Counted from the stretch's first letter, positions 1 to 8,819 are shown. The stretch is DNA of 64,000 bases from Lentzea kentuckyensis (GCF_002150765.1 NZ_MUYM01000067.1:1-64000); one strand, 5' to 3'. Program-made: numbers and translations. The notes: a model not told the origin generated them from the letters alone.

Positions 1-466
1 GCGCGGCGACGCCTGCCACGACCTTGCCACGGCCCTTGGGCTGCGGCGGGCCGGGCGGGGGCTGGTAGCCGGGTGGGAGGTAGTACTGGCCCGTCGACGG
101 GGGTTCCGCGCCGAACTGGGAGGTAGGGGCCCCCAGGCCGAGGGGGTGACCTGGGGGGAGTTGGCCGGACCCAGGTGGAGGAAGCTGCTGGCCGGGTCCG
201 GACCCGCCGAGCTGCGCCTGGCCCGCGTCAGGTGTGGGCACCTGCGGCTGGGCCGAAGTGAAGGAGGCAGGCACGCTGCCGAGGCCGTGAGGCACGTCCG
301 ATGCCCCAGCCTGGCCGGATCCCCCCTGCAAAGGATCCGGCTGGCCGGGATCCGGCTGCTGCGGGCCCTGCTCCCGCGCGCCGGAGTCGGTCTGACCGGC
401 GGTGGGCGGCGCGGAGTTGGGCTGTTCCGGCTGCTGCGCTGGCTGGTTGCTCTCGGTCATGGCCAT
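1..466 (-). CDS. Pro/Gln/Gly-rich membrane protein, N-terminal part (3' end outside window)
   Basis: The minus-strand frame opens at ATG 466 (second possible ATG at 460) and stays open to the window edge, so only about 155 N-terminal residues are seen. They are almost entirely Pro, Gln, Gly, Ser and Ala, with tyrosines near the end (GQYYLPPGYQPPPG). A short basic stretch (PKGRGK) then leads into VVAGVAA, which looks like the start of a membrane helix. This layout, a disordered cytosolic N-terminus before one helix, is common in actinobacterial membrane proteins such as HtrA-like serine proteases, but the functional domain is not visible. It lies 45 bp downstream of galT on the same strand, so co-transcription is possible. 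Confidence 0.6.
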   Translation of the reverse strand, partial: MAMTESNQPAQQPEQPNSAPPTAGQTDSGAREQGPQQPDPGQPDPLQGGSGQAGASDVPHGLGSVPASFTSAQPQVPTPDAGQAQLGGSGPGQQLPPPGSGQLPPGHPLGLGAPTSQFGAEPPSTGQYYLPPGYQPPPGPPQPKGRGKVVAGVAA

Positions 467-511
467 AGTCTCGCGGCCCGTCCTGAGAGAACCCTTAAGC
501 CAGCCTGGGAG

Positions 512-1600
512 CTACTTGTGTGTTCCTCTGAGGCGTTCCGCGATCTGTTCCGGCGTCACGTCGTTGATCCACACGGCCTCGCCGGACTCCGAGCCCGCGA
601 GGTACTTCAGCTTGTCCTTGGTCCGGAGCACCGAGAAGACCTGCAGGTGGAGCCACATCTCGTCACGGCCGACGCGCACCGGTGCCTGGTGCCACGCGGC
701 GATGTACGGCAGCGGACGGTCGTACAGGGCGTCCAGGCGGTGCAGCACCTTCAGGTACAACGACGCGAAGTCGTCACGCTCCACAGAGGACAGACCGGCC
801 AGGTCCGCGATCTGCCGGCGTGGTGCCAGCACGACCTCGACGGGCCAGCGCGCGGCGGCGGGCACGAAGGCCACCCAGTGCGCGGACTCTTCCACCACGC
901 GCGTGCCCGCGCGCAGCTCGGCTTCCAGCACGTCGCCGAACAGCGGACGCCCGTGTGCCGCGTAGTACTCCAGCGCGGCTTCCACCATCCGCTCGGTCCG
1001 GGGCGTCACGAACGGGTACGCGTAGATCTGGCCGTGCGGGTGCGAGAGCGTCACGCCGATCTCTTCGCCGCGGTTCTCGAACGGGAAGACCTGCTCCACG
1101 CCTGGCAACGTTGACAAGTAGGCAACCCGGTCCGCCCAGGCGTCGACGACGGTCCGCACGCGCGACACCGAGAGCTCACCGAACGACTTGTTGTGGTCGG
1201 ACGTGAAGCACACGACCTCACACCGCCCAAGCCCCGGTGCGCGGGCGAACAGCTCCTCACCATCCACAGTGGACGGCACATCGGGAACGTTCTGCGCCAG
1301 CGAGGGAAACCGGTTCTCGAAGACGACGACGTCGTAGTCGGCCTCGGGGATCTCCGTGGGCCGGCCCGGCGTCGACGGGCACAGCGGGCAGAGGTCCGCC
1401 GGCGGTTTGTAGGTCCGCGTCTGCCGATGAGCCGCCATCGCGACCCACTCGCGGGTCAACGGGTCCAGCCGGACTTCGGACATCGGCTGCGACTCGGGAA
1501 GATCCCTGGTGTCCACCGCGACTCGCGGTGGTGCCTCAGCGCTGTCGTCGAAGTAGATGATCTCCCGGCCGTCCGCCAGCTTCCCCGCGGTACGCCTCAC
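512..1600 (-). CDS. galT: galactose-1-phosphate uridylyltransferase
   Basis: Predicted Leloir-pathway enzyme (362 aa, cytosolic) that exchanges UMP between UDP-glucose and galactose-1-phosphate. The HIT-fold active site is clear: HPHGQ with His187, His189 and Gln191, where the second His is the uridylylated nucleophile in the family. CPLCPS near the N-terminus supplies the cysteine pair typical of a zinc site, and the C-terminal WHQAP and LHLQ motifs also fit GalT. The GTG start at 1600 overlaps the deoR stop in a GTGA, which fixes it; a longer upstream reading would run over deoR. It is third in an operon after the beta-galactosidase and DeoR regulator, so it would process galactose released by that enzyme. 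No galK or galE is in view. Confidence 0.93.
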   Translation of the reverse strand: MRRTAGKLADGREIIYFDDSAEAPPRVAVDTRDLPESQPMSEVRLDPLTREWVAMAAHRQTRTYKPPADLCPLCPSTPGRPTEIPEADYDVVVFENRFPSLAQNVPDVPSTVDGEELFARAPGLGRCEVVCFTSDHNKSFGELSVSRVRTVVDAWADRVAYLSTLPGVEQVFPFENRGEEIGVTLSHPHGQIYAYPFVTPRTERMVEAALEYYAAHGRPLFGDVLEAELRAGTRVVEESAHWVAFVPAAARWPVEVVLAPRRQIADLAGLSSVERDDFASLYLKVLHRLDALYDRPLPYIAAWHQAPVRVGRDEMWLHLQVFSVLRTKDKLKYLAGSESGEAVWINDVTPEQIAERLRGTHK

Positions 1601-2394
1601 GCCAACTCCTCGCCACTTCCTGGTACATGAGCCAACACCAACTCGCCGACCTGCTCGCTGAGGATCGCCCTCGCGTCGTCCGGCAAACCCTCGTCCGTCA
1701 CCAGGACGTGCGCCTCGTCGAGGTCCGCGATCGTGGAAATGCCGACGGTGCCCCACTTCTCGTGGTCCGCGACCACCACCACGCGGCCGGCGGCGTCGAC
1801 GAGCGCGCGGTCCGTCTCGCTCTCGTTGAGGTTCGGGGTGGTGAAACCGGAGCGCTCGGCCATGCCGTGCACGCCCAGGAACACCACATCCAGGTGCAGC
1901 GACCGCAACGCCTGCACGGCCACGGGTCCCACCAACGCGTCGGACGGCGTGCGCACACCACCGGTCAGCACGACCGTGCGGTCGGTGCGCCCGCTCTGCT
2001 GCAGCACGTCCGCGACGCGGATCGAGTTCGTCACGACGGTCAGGTCCGGGATGTCGTCGAGGAAGCGGGCTAACGTCCACGTCGTCGTGCCCGCGGACAG
2101 ACCGATGGCGGTTCCGGGACGCACGAGCCCCGCCGCCGCTGCCGCGATCGCTTCCTTCTCCGGCAGCTGCCGGACCGACTTGGCCTCGAAACCGGGCTCG
2201 TCGGTCGAGCGCCCGACGACGGACGTCGCGCCGCCGTAGACCTTCTCCACCAGGCCGCGCGAGGCGAGCACGTCAAGATCACGGCGCACGGTCATGTCCG
2301 AGACGCCGAGCCGGACGACGAGGTCGCTGACGCGCACCGCTCCCGTCCTGCGGACCTCTTCGATGATTACCGCCTGCCGTTGACGTGCCAGCAC
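1597..2394 (-). CDS. DeoR/GlpR-family transcriptional regulator
   Basis: A 265-aa sugar-responsive repressor type. The N-terminus has the DeoR winged helix-turn-helix, with the signature VSDMTVRRDLDVLASRG followed by VYGGA. The rest is the DeoR C-terminal sensor domain, a ribose-5-phosphate-isomerase-like fold with IGLSAGTTTW and VLTGG motifs, which in this family binds a phosphosugar. The GTG start at 2394 lies one base after the upstream beta-galactosidase stop and follows a GAGG-rich stretch; the 3' end overlaps galT by 4 bp. Its place inside the operon suggests it controls this locus, with galactose-1-phosphate or a similar phosphosugar as likely inducer. The ligand is inference. Confidence 0.92.
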   Translation of the reverse strand: MLARQRQAVIIEEVRRTGAVRVSDLVVRLGVSDMTVRRDLDVLASRGLVEKVYGGATSVVGRSTDEPGFEAKSVRQLPEKEAIAAAAAGLVRPGTAIGLSAGTTTWTLARFLDDIPDLTVVTNSIRVADVLQQSGRTDRTVVLTGGVRTPSDALVGPVAVQALRSLHLDVVFLGVHGMAERSGFTTPNLNESETDRALVDAAGRVVVVADHEKWGTVGISTIADLDEAHVLVTDEGLPDDARAILSEQVGELVLAHVPGSGEELA

Positions 2395-2395
2395 C

Positions 2396-4378
2396 TCACA
2401 CCTCTTCCCTGAGGACGACGACGTCCCCGGCTCGCACGGTGAGGCGTCCGGAGACCTGCGTGCCGGACAACACGTCGACACCGGACGCCTCGATCTGCGC
2501 GTCGGTGTCGGTGTGGTTGACGGCGAAGAGCCACGATACGTCGCCCTTGCGCCTCACAAGCTCAATCGACGAACGAGACACCGCAACGCCCGCACCGGAA
2601 AGCGCGTTTTCCACCGTTCGGCCGAGACCGTTCTCGTCAAGATCACAAGCCACGTACCAGGCGACGCCGTTGCCGAACGCGTTGCGTGTCACGGCGGGCA
2701 CGCCGGGCAACGGCCCATCGGCATACGAGGCAACGACGTCAGCACTGCGCACGTGCAGGTGCTCCGTCCACAGCGCGGCGGTTGACCCGTCAGTCAACGA
2801 AACGGTTTCGCCCTGACGCAGCGGATAGAACTCCTCGGACCACACGCCGAGCACGTCCCGGAACGCCCCGGGGTACCCGCCGAGCCGCACCCGCGTGTGC
2901 TGGTCGGCAACGCCGGACAAGTACGTGACCACGGCATGACCGCCGCCTGCCACGTAGTCGGCGATCACGGCCGCGTGCGCGTCGGACACCGCGTAGAACG
3001 CCGGAACGACCACCATCGAGTACGCCGACAGGTTCGTGCCGGGCGCGACGAAGTCGACGGTCACACCGGCCTGCCAGAGAGCCTTGTAGTACCCGAGGAC
3101 GTGCCGGTAGTAGTCGAAGTCCGCCGTCGGGTGCGCGTCCTGCCGCAACGCCCAGCCGGACTGGAAGTCGAACAGGACCGCCACCCTGGCGTCCACAGTG
3201 GAGCCCAGGACGTCGGCCAGCTTCGCGTACTCGGCGCCGACCTCGCAGACCTCGCGGTAGACCTTCGTGTCCGCACCGGCGTGCGGCACCATCGCCGAGT
3301 GGTAGCGCTCGCCACCGCCGCGCGACTGCCGCCACTGGAAGAACAGCGTGCCGTCCGCGCCGCGAGCGATGTTCTGGTACGAGTGGCGCCGCATCTCCCC
3401 CGGCAGCTTGGCGATGTTGCGGGGCTGCCAGTTCACCGCCGACGTCGAGTTCTCCATCAGCAGCCACGGCTTGCCGCCCGCCAGGCCGCGCACCAGGTCC
3501 GCGGACATCGCGAGCTCGACGTGCCGGTCGGGTGACTGGGCCTCGGTGTAGTGGTCGTTCGAGACGAAGTCGACCTCGCGCGCCCACTTCCAGTAGTCCA
3601 GGTCGCGGAAGGTCCAGTTCGCCATGAAGTTCGTGGTGATCGGGACATCGGGCGTGATCATCCGCAGCACGTCGCGCTCGGCCTTGTACTGCTCCAGCAG
3701 CGCGTCGTCGCTGAACCGGTCGTAGTCGAGCAGCTGCCCAGGGTTCGAGTACGTGGGCGTGACGCGCGGCGGCAGGATCTGCGAGAAGTCCGTGTAGCCC
3801 TGGCTCCAGAAGGCGGTCGACCACGCGTCGTTGAGCTGGTCGAGCGTGTAGCGGGCGGCCAGCCACTCGCGGAACGACTCGGCGCACGTGTCGCAGTAGC
3901 AGCGCGACACGTGGCAGCCGTACTCGTTGCCGACGTGCCACGCGGCCAGCGCGGGGTGGTCGCGATAGTGCGTGGCCATCTCGGCCGCGAGCGCGGTTGC
4001 ACGGTCACGGTAGATCGGCGATGACGGACAGTAAGCCTGCCGCGAGCCGTGTGAGAGCCGCACGCCGTCCGCACGGACGGGCAGCATCTCGGGGTACTGG
4101 GCGGTCAGCCACGGCGGAGGCGCTGCGGTGGCGGTCGCGAGGTCGACCCGGATGCCACCGGCGTGCAGCAGGTCGAGCACCCGGTCGAGCCAGTCGAACC
4201 GGTACTCACCCTTGCTGACCTCGATCTTCGCCCAGCTGAAGATCCCCACGCTGACCAGGTTCACCCCGGCCCGTCGCATGAGCTCGACGTCCTCGGCCCA
4301 CACGTGCTCAGGCCACTGCTCGGGGTTGTAGTCAGCACCCCAGGCGGGTCCCTGCATGCCGGTCGGCCATGTCGTCAC
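2396..4378 (-). CDS. GH42 beta-galactosidase
   Basis: A 660-aa glycoside hydrolase family 42 enzyme that would cleave beta-galactosides imported by the divergent ABC transporter. It starts with the family opening GADYNPEQWP. The acid/base Glu152 is in WHVGNEYG and the likely nucleophile Glu309 in LLMENSTS. C160, C162 and C165 follow the acid/base closely and match the zinc-binding cysteine cluster of thermostable GH42 enzymes. The middle (about 390-590) is the trimerisation, glutamine-amidotransferase-like domain, and the C-terminus is a small beta domain. There is no signal peptide, so it should be cytosolic. GTG 4378 was preferred to two TTG codons further upstream because it matches the usual family N-terminus; no strong ribosome site is visible. 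Confidence 0.93.
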   Translation of the reverse strand: MTTWPTGMQGPAWGADYNPEQWPEHVWAEDVELMRRAGVNLVSVGIFSWAKIEVSKGEYRFDWLDRVLDLLHAGGIRVDLATATAAPPPWLTAQYPEMLPVRADGVRLSHGSRQAYCPSSPIYRDRATALAAEMATHYRDHPALAAWHVGNEYGCHVSRCYCDTCAESFREWLAARYTLDQLNDAWSTAFWSQGYTDFSQILPPRVTPTYSNPGQLLDYDRFSDDALLEQYKAERDVLRMITPDVPITTNFMANWTFRDLDYWKWAREVDFVSNDHYTEAQSPDRHVELAMSADLVRGLAGGKPWLLMENSTSAVNWQPRNIAKLPGEMRRHSYQNIARGADGTLFFQWRQSRGGGERYHSAMVPHAGADTKVYREVCEVGAEYAKLADVLGSTVDARVAVLFDFQSGWALRQDAHPTADFDYYRHVLGYYKALWQAGVTVDFVAPGTNLSAYSMVVVPAFYAVSDAHAAVIADYVAGGGHAVVTYLSGVADQHTRVRLGGYPGAFRDVLGVWSEEFYPLRQGETVSLTDGSTAALWTEHLHVRSADVVASYADGPLPGVPAVTRNAFGNGVAWYVACDLDENGLGRTVENALSGAGVAVSRSSIELVRRKGDVSWLFAVNHTDTDAQIEASGVDVLSGTQVSGRLTVRAGDVVVLREEV

Positions 4379-4485
4379 GGCGGCAAGCGTGGCCGACAAC
4401 AACCCCCAACGTCAACACAAGCAAACACGATTTCGCGTTTAGCTCTGTTCGGCGGTTGACCGGCACTTGTCCCGGCACAACCCGG

Positions 4486-4520
4486 AAACGCCGCGTGCAC
4501 AGGGCTAAACGCCGCGTGCA
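4486..4520. promoter_or_regulatory. two 14-bp direct repeats, candidate operator
   Basis: The sequence AAACGCCGCGTGCA occurs twice, at 4486-4499 and 4507-4520, exactly 21 bp apart (two helical turns). It sits in the divergent region between the beta-galactosidase and the sugar-binding protein, 28 bp upstream of a TTGACA box. DeoR-family proteins often bind direct repeats, so these are candidate sites for the DeoR protein of this locus. Confidence 0.5.
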
Positions 4521-4547
4521 TCGGGGTTAACAGCTGCGTAACGGGAC

Positions 4548-4576
4548 TTGACATGGTGTGTGCCTGGGACCACATT
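4548..4576 (+). promoter_or_regulatory. candidate promoter of the sugar ABC operon
   Basis: A perfect -35 TTGACA at 4548-4553 is followed after 17 bp by CACATT (4571-4576), a weak -10. It would give a leader of about 60 nt before the sugar-binding protein start. Only the -35 is strong. Confidence 0.45.
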
Positions 4577-4639
4577 GTGCGCAACTTTGTTGGAGTCCTG
4601 TTCGGTTCGCAAGGCCGAGCGTCACCCGTAGGAGCGATG

Positions 4640-5950
4640 ATGGTGCGGTACTCGTCCGGTCCCACTCCGTTACCACATTTCGGCAGGCGCGCGATGCTGC
4701 GGATCATGCTGGCCGGTGCGGGTGTCGCCGCGACCGGAGGGCTCGCGGCGTGCGGCAGCGGCGGGTCGAGCTCCGGCAGCGGCTCCAAGGTCGTGACCTT
4801 CGGCAACAACCTGTCCGACCAGGTGCCGAAGGACGCCATCACCGCGGCGCTCAAGGGCTTCGAGTCCATGTCGGGCGGGATGACCGTCACGATCAACACG
4901 AAGCAGCACGAGCAGTACCAGGAGCAGATCAACAACTACCTGCAGGGCAAGCCGGACGACGTGCTCGCCTGGTTCGCCGGCTACCGCATGCGGTTCTTCG
5001 CCGACCAGGGTCTCACCGGTGACCTCACCGACCTGTGGGGCAAGATCGGCGGGAACTACTCCGACGCGCTCAAGCAGGCCTCGACGGGTTCGGACAAGAA
5101 GCAGTACTTCGTGCCGTTCTCGCAGTACCCGTGGGGCATGTTCTACCGCAAGAGCGTCTGGCAGGAGCGCGGCTACGCGATCCCGAAGACGCTCGACGAG
5201 CTCGTCGCGCTCGCCACGAAGATGAAGTCCGACGGCCTGATCCCGATCGCGTCCGCCGGCAAGCAGGGCTGGCCGCTCATGGGCACGTTCGACCAGTTGA
5301 ACTTCCGCGTCAACGGCTACCAGTTCCACGTGGACCTGTTGGCGGGCAAGGAGAACTGGCAGGACAAGAAGGTCAAGGACGTCTTCGACACCTGGAAGCA
5401 GCTGCTGCCGTTCCACCAGGAGAACGCGCTCGGCCGCGAGTGGCAGGAAGCCGCGCAGACGTTGCAGCAGAAGAAGTCCGGCATGTACCTGCTGGGTGCG
5501 TTCGTGGGCCAGCAGTTCCCGGACGCGGAGAAGGACGACCTGGACTTCTTCCCGTTCCCGGAGATCAACCCCGCGCACGGCACCGACACGGTCGAGGCGC
5601 CGATCGACGGCTACATGATGGCCAAGAAGCCGGCTAACCCCGAGGGCGCGCTCAAGCTCCTCGAGTACCTGGCGAGCCCCGAGCCGCAGCTCGCCTACCT
5701 GAAGGCCGACCCGACCGCGGTCGCGACCAACCAGAAGGCGGACACGTCCGGCTACAACGGGCTGCAGAAGAAGGCGGCCGAGGTCATCAAGAACGCCAAG
5801 CACATCACCCAGTTCCTCGACCGCGACACCGACCCCGGCTTCGCGAGCGAGGCGGCGACCAACGGCCTCATCTCCTTCATCAAGGACCCCAACAGCGTCG
5901 ATTCCGTGCTCAAGGGCATGGCTGACCAGGCGAAGAACATCTTCAAGTGA
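4640..5950 (+). CDS. sugar ABC transporter substrate-binding lipoprotein
   Basis: A CUT1-type extracellular solute-binding protein (436 aa) that would capture a galactoside for the two permeases behind it. The N-terminus is a lipoprotein signal: a twin-arginine-like GRRAMLRIM, a hydrophobic stretch, and the lipobox LAAC followed by a Gly/Ser-rich linker. The RR motif suggests Tat export. The mature part has the periplasmic-binding-protein features of this group (KGFE, WFAGYRMRFFADQG, PWGMFYRKSVW). Two ATGs (4637, 4640) follow TAGGAG; 4640 has the better spacing. Its stop overlaps the first permease. No ATPase gene lies here, so a shared MsiK-like ATPase is likely, as in many actinomycete CUT1 systems. 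Confidence 0.9.
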   Translation: MVRYSSGPTPLPHFGRRAMLRIMLAGAGVAATGGLAACGSGGSSSGSGSKVVTFGNNLSDQVPKDAITAALKGFESMSGGMTVTINTKQHEQYQEQINNYLQGKPDDVLAWFAGYRMRFFADQGLTGDLTDLWGKIGGNYSDALKQASTGSDKKQYFVPFSQYPWGMFYRKSVWQERGYAIPKTLDELVALATKMKSDGLIPIASAGKQGWPLMGTFDQLNFRVNGYQFHVDLLAGKENWQDKKVKDVFDTWKQLLPFHQENALGREWQEAAQTLQQKKSGMYLLGAFVGQQFPDAEKDDLDFFPFPEINPAHGTDTVEAPIDGYMMAKKPANPEGALKLLEYLASPEPQLAYLKADPTAVATNQKADTSGYNGLQKKAAEVIKNAKHITQFLDRDTDPGFASEAATNGLISFIKDPNSVDSVLKGMADQAKNIFK

Positions 5951-6903
5951 CCGCATTGCAGGAGAAGCCGAAGGCGGTGGCCCCCCAGGGGCCGCCGCCT
6001 CGTCGGCGTGGAAAACGTGCCACTGCGCTGGCCGGCACGGACAAGCTCGTGCTGGCACTCATGCTCGGCATCCCCACGATCGTGCACGTGTTGTTCGTGT
6101 GGATCCCGACCCTGGGCTCGATCGCGCTGTCGTTCAGCAGATGGAACGGCATCGGCGGGTTCGAGGACATCGAGTGGATCGGTGTCGGGAACTACGTCGA
6201 GATCTTCTCGGAGTACCCGCGGTTCTGGCCGGCGGTGCAGCACAACCTGATCTGGCTGGCGTTCCTGCTCGTCGTGCCGACCTGCGCGGGCCTGCTGCTG
6301 GCCGTGCTGCTCGACCGCGAGCTCAAGTTCAGCCGGATCTACCAAAGCGCGCTGTACATGCCGATGGTGCTGTCGCTCGCGCTGATCGGCTTCATCTGGC
6401 AGCTGATCTACACGCCGGACGGCGGTCTGCTGAACTCGCTGCTGGGCCTGAGCGACAACCCGGTCGACTGGATCGGCGACTCGGACATCAACCTCTACGC
6501 GGTGCTCATCGCGGCCGCGTGGCGGCACACCGGCTACATCATGCTGCTGTACTTGGCCGGCCTGAAGGGCGTCGACCCGTCGCTGAAGGAAGCCGCCGCG
6601 CTGGACGGCGCCTCGGCTACTCAGACCTTCTTCCGCGTCACCTTCCCGGTGATGAAGCCGGTCAACATCGTGGTGGCCGTCGTGACGGTGATCGAGGCGC
6701 TGCGCGCGTTCGACATCGTCTACGTCATCAACAAGGGACGCAACGGCCTGGAGCTGTTGTCGGTGCTGGTGACCGACAACATCATCGGTGAGGCTTCACG
6801 CATCGGCCGTGGTTCCGCGGTGGCGGTGATCCTGCTGACGATCTCGCTCGGCGTGATCATCCCGTACCTGTACCAGACGTTCAGCAAGGAGAACCGGACG
6901 TGA
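5947..6903 (+). CDS. sugar ABC transporter permease (MalF/LacF type)
   Basis: A 318-aa inner-membrane subunit with a Pro- and Lys-rich cytosolic tail followed by six predicted helices. The EAA loop that contacts the ATPase is present as KEAAALDGASATQTFFRVTF, with the conserved Gly at its centre. The GTG start lies in a 4-bp overlap with the binding-protein stop, and the 3' end overlaps the second permease the same way, so the three subunits are translationally coupled. The galactoside substrate is inferred from the divergent GH42 and galT genes. Confidence 0.92.
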   Translation: MTALQEKPKAVAPQGPPPRRRGKRATALAGTDKLVLALMLGIPTIVHVLFVWIPTLGSIALSFSRWNGIGGFEDIEWIGVGNYVEIFSEYPRFWPAVQHNLIWLAFLLVVPTCAGLLLAVLLDRELKFSRIYQSALYMPMVLSLALIGFIWQLIYTPDGGLLNSLLGLSDNPVDWIGDSDINLYAVLIAAAWRHTGYIMLLYLAGLKGVDPSLKEAAALDGASATQTFFRVTFPVMKPVNIVVAVVTVIEALRAFDIVYVINKGRNGLELLSVLVTDNIIGEASRIGRGSAVAVILLTISLGVIIPYLYQTFSKENRT

Positions 6904-7802
6904 CGGCCACGCTGGAACGGCCTTCGGTGCCGGTTGTCAAGAAGAAGACGGTGACCCCTGCCGGGGTCGCGTTGCACGCCTTCCTGATCCTGACGTGCCT
7001 GATGACTCTGGCACCGCTGCTGTGGGCGGTCTACGCGTCGTTGCGCACGTACGACGACACGTCGGTCAACGGCTACTTCTCCATCGCGAAGTCGCTCACG
7101 TTCGAGAACTTCGCGAAGGCGTGGGAAGTCGGCGACCTGCCGCACTTCTACTGGAACACGTTCCTGATCACCATCCCCGCGCTGGTGATCACGCTGCTGC
7201 TCAGCTCGATGGTGGCGTTCGGCGTGTCCCGGTTCAGCTTCAAGTTCAACCTGGCACTGCTCATGATCTTCACCGCGGGCAACCTGTTGCCGCAGCAGGT
7301 GGTCGTGACGCCGTTGTGGCGCCTGTACCGACTGATCGAGGTGCCGGAGTGGATCAGCGCGAGCGGTTCGCTGATCGACTCGCAGCTCGGCGTGATCCTG
7401 ATCCACATCGCCTTCCAGTCCGGCTTCTGCACGTTCGTGCTGTCGAACTACATGAAGACGATCCCGTACGAGCTGACCGAGGCCGCGCGCGTGGACGGCG
7501 CGTCGGTGTTCCGGCAGTACTGGCAGCTGACGTTGCCGCTGTGCCGGCCGGTGCTGGCCGCGTTGGCGACCCTGGAGTTCACCTGGATCTACAACGACTT
7601 CCTGTGGGCGTTGGTGTTGATCCAGGACGGCGACAAGATGCCGGTCACCTCGGCGTTGCAGAACCTCAAGGGCACGTTCTTCACGGACAACAACCTGATC
7701 GCGGCGGGCTCACTGCTGGTCGCGTTGCCCACGCTGGTCGTGTTCTTCGTGCTCCAACGCCAGTTCGTAGGCGGCTTGACCCTCGGCTCCACCAAGGGCT
7801 GA
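6900..7802 (+). CDS. sugar ABC transporter permease (MalG/LacG type)
   Basis: The second membrane subunit (300 aa), with six predicted helices and the EAA loop TEAARVDGASVFRQYWQLTL. The C-terminus ends in QRQFVGGLTLGSTKG, close to the QRYFVRGLTAGAVKG ending usual for MalG-type permeases. GTG 6900 overlaps the first permease stop. It is the last gene of the operon; the strong hairpin at 7864-7911 follows 62 bp later and may end transcription. Like its partner it needs an ATPase from elsewhere. Confidence 0.92.
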   Translation: MTATLERPSVPVVKKKTVTPAGVALHAFLILTCLMTLAPLLWAVYASLRTYDDTSVNGYFSIAKSLTFENFAKAWEVGDLPHFYWNTFLITIPALVITLLLSSMVAFGVSRFSFKFNLALLMIFTAGNLLPQQVVVTPLWRLYRLIEVPEWISASGSLIDSQLGVILIHIAFQSGFCTFVLSNYMKTIPYELTEAARVDGASVFRQYWQLTLPLCRPVLAALATLEFTWIYNDFLWALVLIQDGDKMPVTSALQNLKGTFFTDNNLIAAGSLLVALPTLVVFFVLQRQFVGGLTLGSTKG

Positions 7803-7824
7803 CCCACCCGCGTTGCCCTCACGG

Positions 7825-7950
7825 CGTCTGCAAGTACCACCAACTCAACATCAACAAGCTCGCAACTACACCCAACCTGTTCGGCACTCACCGAACAGGT
7901 TGGGTGTAGTTATAGGCGGTTCGATCATGGGTTGGTGGTACTTGCAGACG
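7825..7950. repeat. nested palindromic intergenic element, long form
   Basis: The outer arms are perfect 20-bp inverted repeats (7825-7844 and 7931-7950, reading CGTCTGCAAGTACCACCAAC and its complement). The inner arms are perfect 21-bp repeats (7864-7884, 7891-7911) with a 6-nt loop. Both spacers between outer and inner arms are 19 bp, so the 126-bp unit is fully symmetrical. The outer arm recurs at 62480-62499. The form resembles a MITE or REP-like element; no transposase is associated. Confidence 0.75.
7864..7911. terminator. 21-bp perfect hairpin between convergent genes
   Basis: The inner stem of the palindromic element (7864-7884 with 7891-7911, loop CACTCA) lies between the sugar permease and lepB, whose transcripts converge. 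It could stop both. There is no U tract, only TATA after the right arm, so termination is inferred from stem strength and location. Confidence 0.45.
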
Positions 7951-7979
7951 TCCCAAACGCTTGCGCCACCACGTGGTGG

Positions 7980-8819
7980 CTACTTGCCGCCGGTCTGCGG
8001 GTTGTAGTCCGAGATCGAACCCCAGCGGCCCACCGGGATCACGATCACGCGGGCCTTGCCCACCACGTTGGAGATCGGGATCGCGCCGTCCGCGGGAGTC
8101 GGGTCGCCGTGCTTGCGCGAGTCCGCCGAGTTGTTGCGGTTGTCGCCCATCACCCACAGCTTGCCCGCGGGGACGGTGACCTTCTCGAACGAGTCCTGCT
8201 GGCGCGGGCCGCCGCCGAAGTTCAGGTACGGCTCGTCCAGCGGCTTGCCGTCGACCAGCACCCTGCCCTGGTCGTCGCAGCACTCGACGGTCTGGCCGCC
8301 GACGGCGATGACGCGCTTGATGAAGTCGGTGCCGCTGGGCTCGGACAGGTTCACCATCGAGCCGAGGTCCTGCAGCGTGCCCGTGATGAAGTTCGGGGGC
8401 TGCTTGCCACCGGTCCAGTTCGGCGGGCCGCGGAAGACGATCACGTCGCCCGGCTGGGGGTCGCCGAACAGGTACGTGATCTTCTCGACCAGCACCTTGT
8501 CGTTCACGCAGCCCGTGCAGCCGTGCAGCGTCGTCTCCATCGAGGCCGACGGGATGACGAACACGCGCGCGACGAACGTCTGGATGACGACGGTCAGCAG
8601 TAGCGCCACGCTGAAGATGACCAGCAGCTCTTTCCAGAACGGCTGCTTCTTCTTCACCTTCTTCTTGGAGAACCTCGGCGCCGTCTCTTCGTCGTAGGAG
8701 GGGGACGAAGACCGCGAACCGGACGTCGAGAAGCGCGTCGTGGGTTCAGCGGGGCCGTCTCCGTTGGGAGGCGTCGTCTCCCAAGTCGACGAAGAATCGT
8801 CGTTCACGCGATGACTCAC
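7980..8819 (-). CDS. lepB: signal peptidase I
   Basis: Type I signal peptidase (279 aa) that would cleave Sec and Tat signal peptides on the outer face of the membrane. A long Ser/Thr-rich and then Lys-rich cytosolic N-terminus precedes one helix (WKELLVIFSVALLLTVVIQT). The catalytic Ser93 is in PSASMETTL and the general base Lys168 in DFIKRVIAVGG; the box GDNRNNSADSRKHG is also present. The GTG start at 8819 follows AAGGTGGGG. It lies 10 bp downstream of the histidine kinase gene, so it may share that transcript. The insertion HGCTGC after the active Ser and the CC pair further on are unusual and could form disulfides. Confidence 0.95.
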   Translation of the reverse strand: MSHRVNDDSSSTWETTPPNGDGPAEPTTRFSTSGSRSSSPSYDEETAPRFSKKKVKKKQPFWKELLVIFSVALLLTVVIQTFVARVFVIPSASMETTLHGCTGCVNDKVLVEKITYLFGDPQPGDVIVFRGPPNWTGGKQPPNFITGTLQDLGSMVNLSEPSGTDFIKRVIAVGGQTVECCDDQGRVLVDGKPLDEPYLNFGGGPRQQDSFEKVTVPAGKLWVMGDNRNNSADSRKHGDPTPADGAIPISNVVGKARVIVIPVGRWGSISDYNPQTGGK

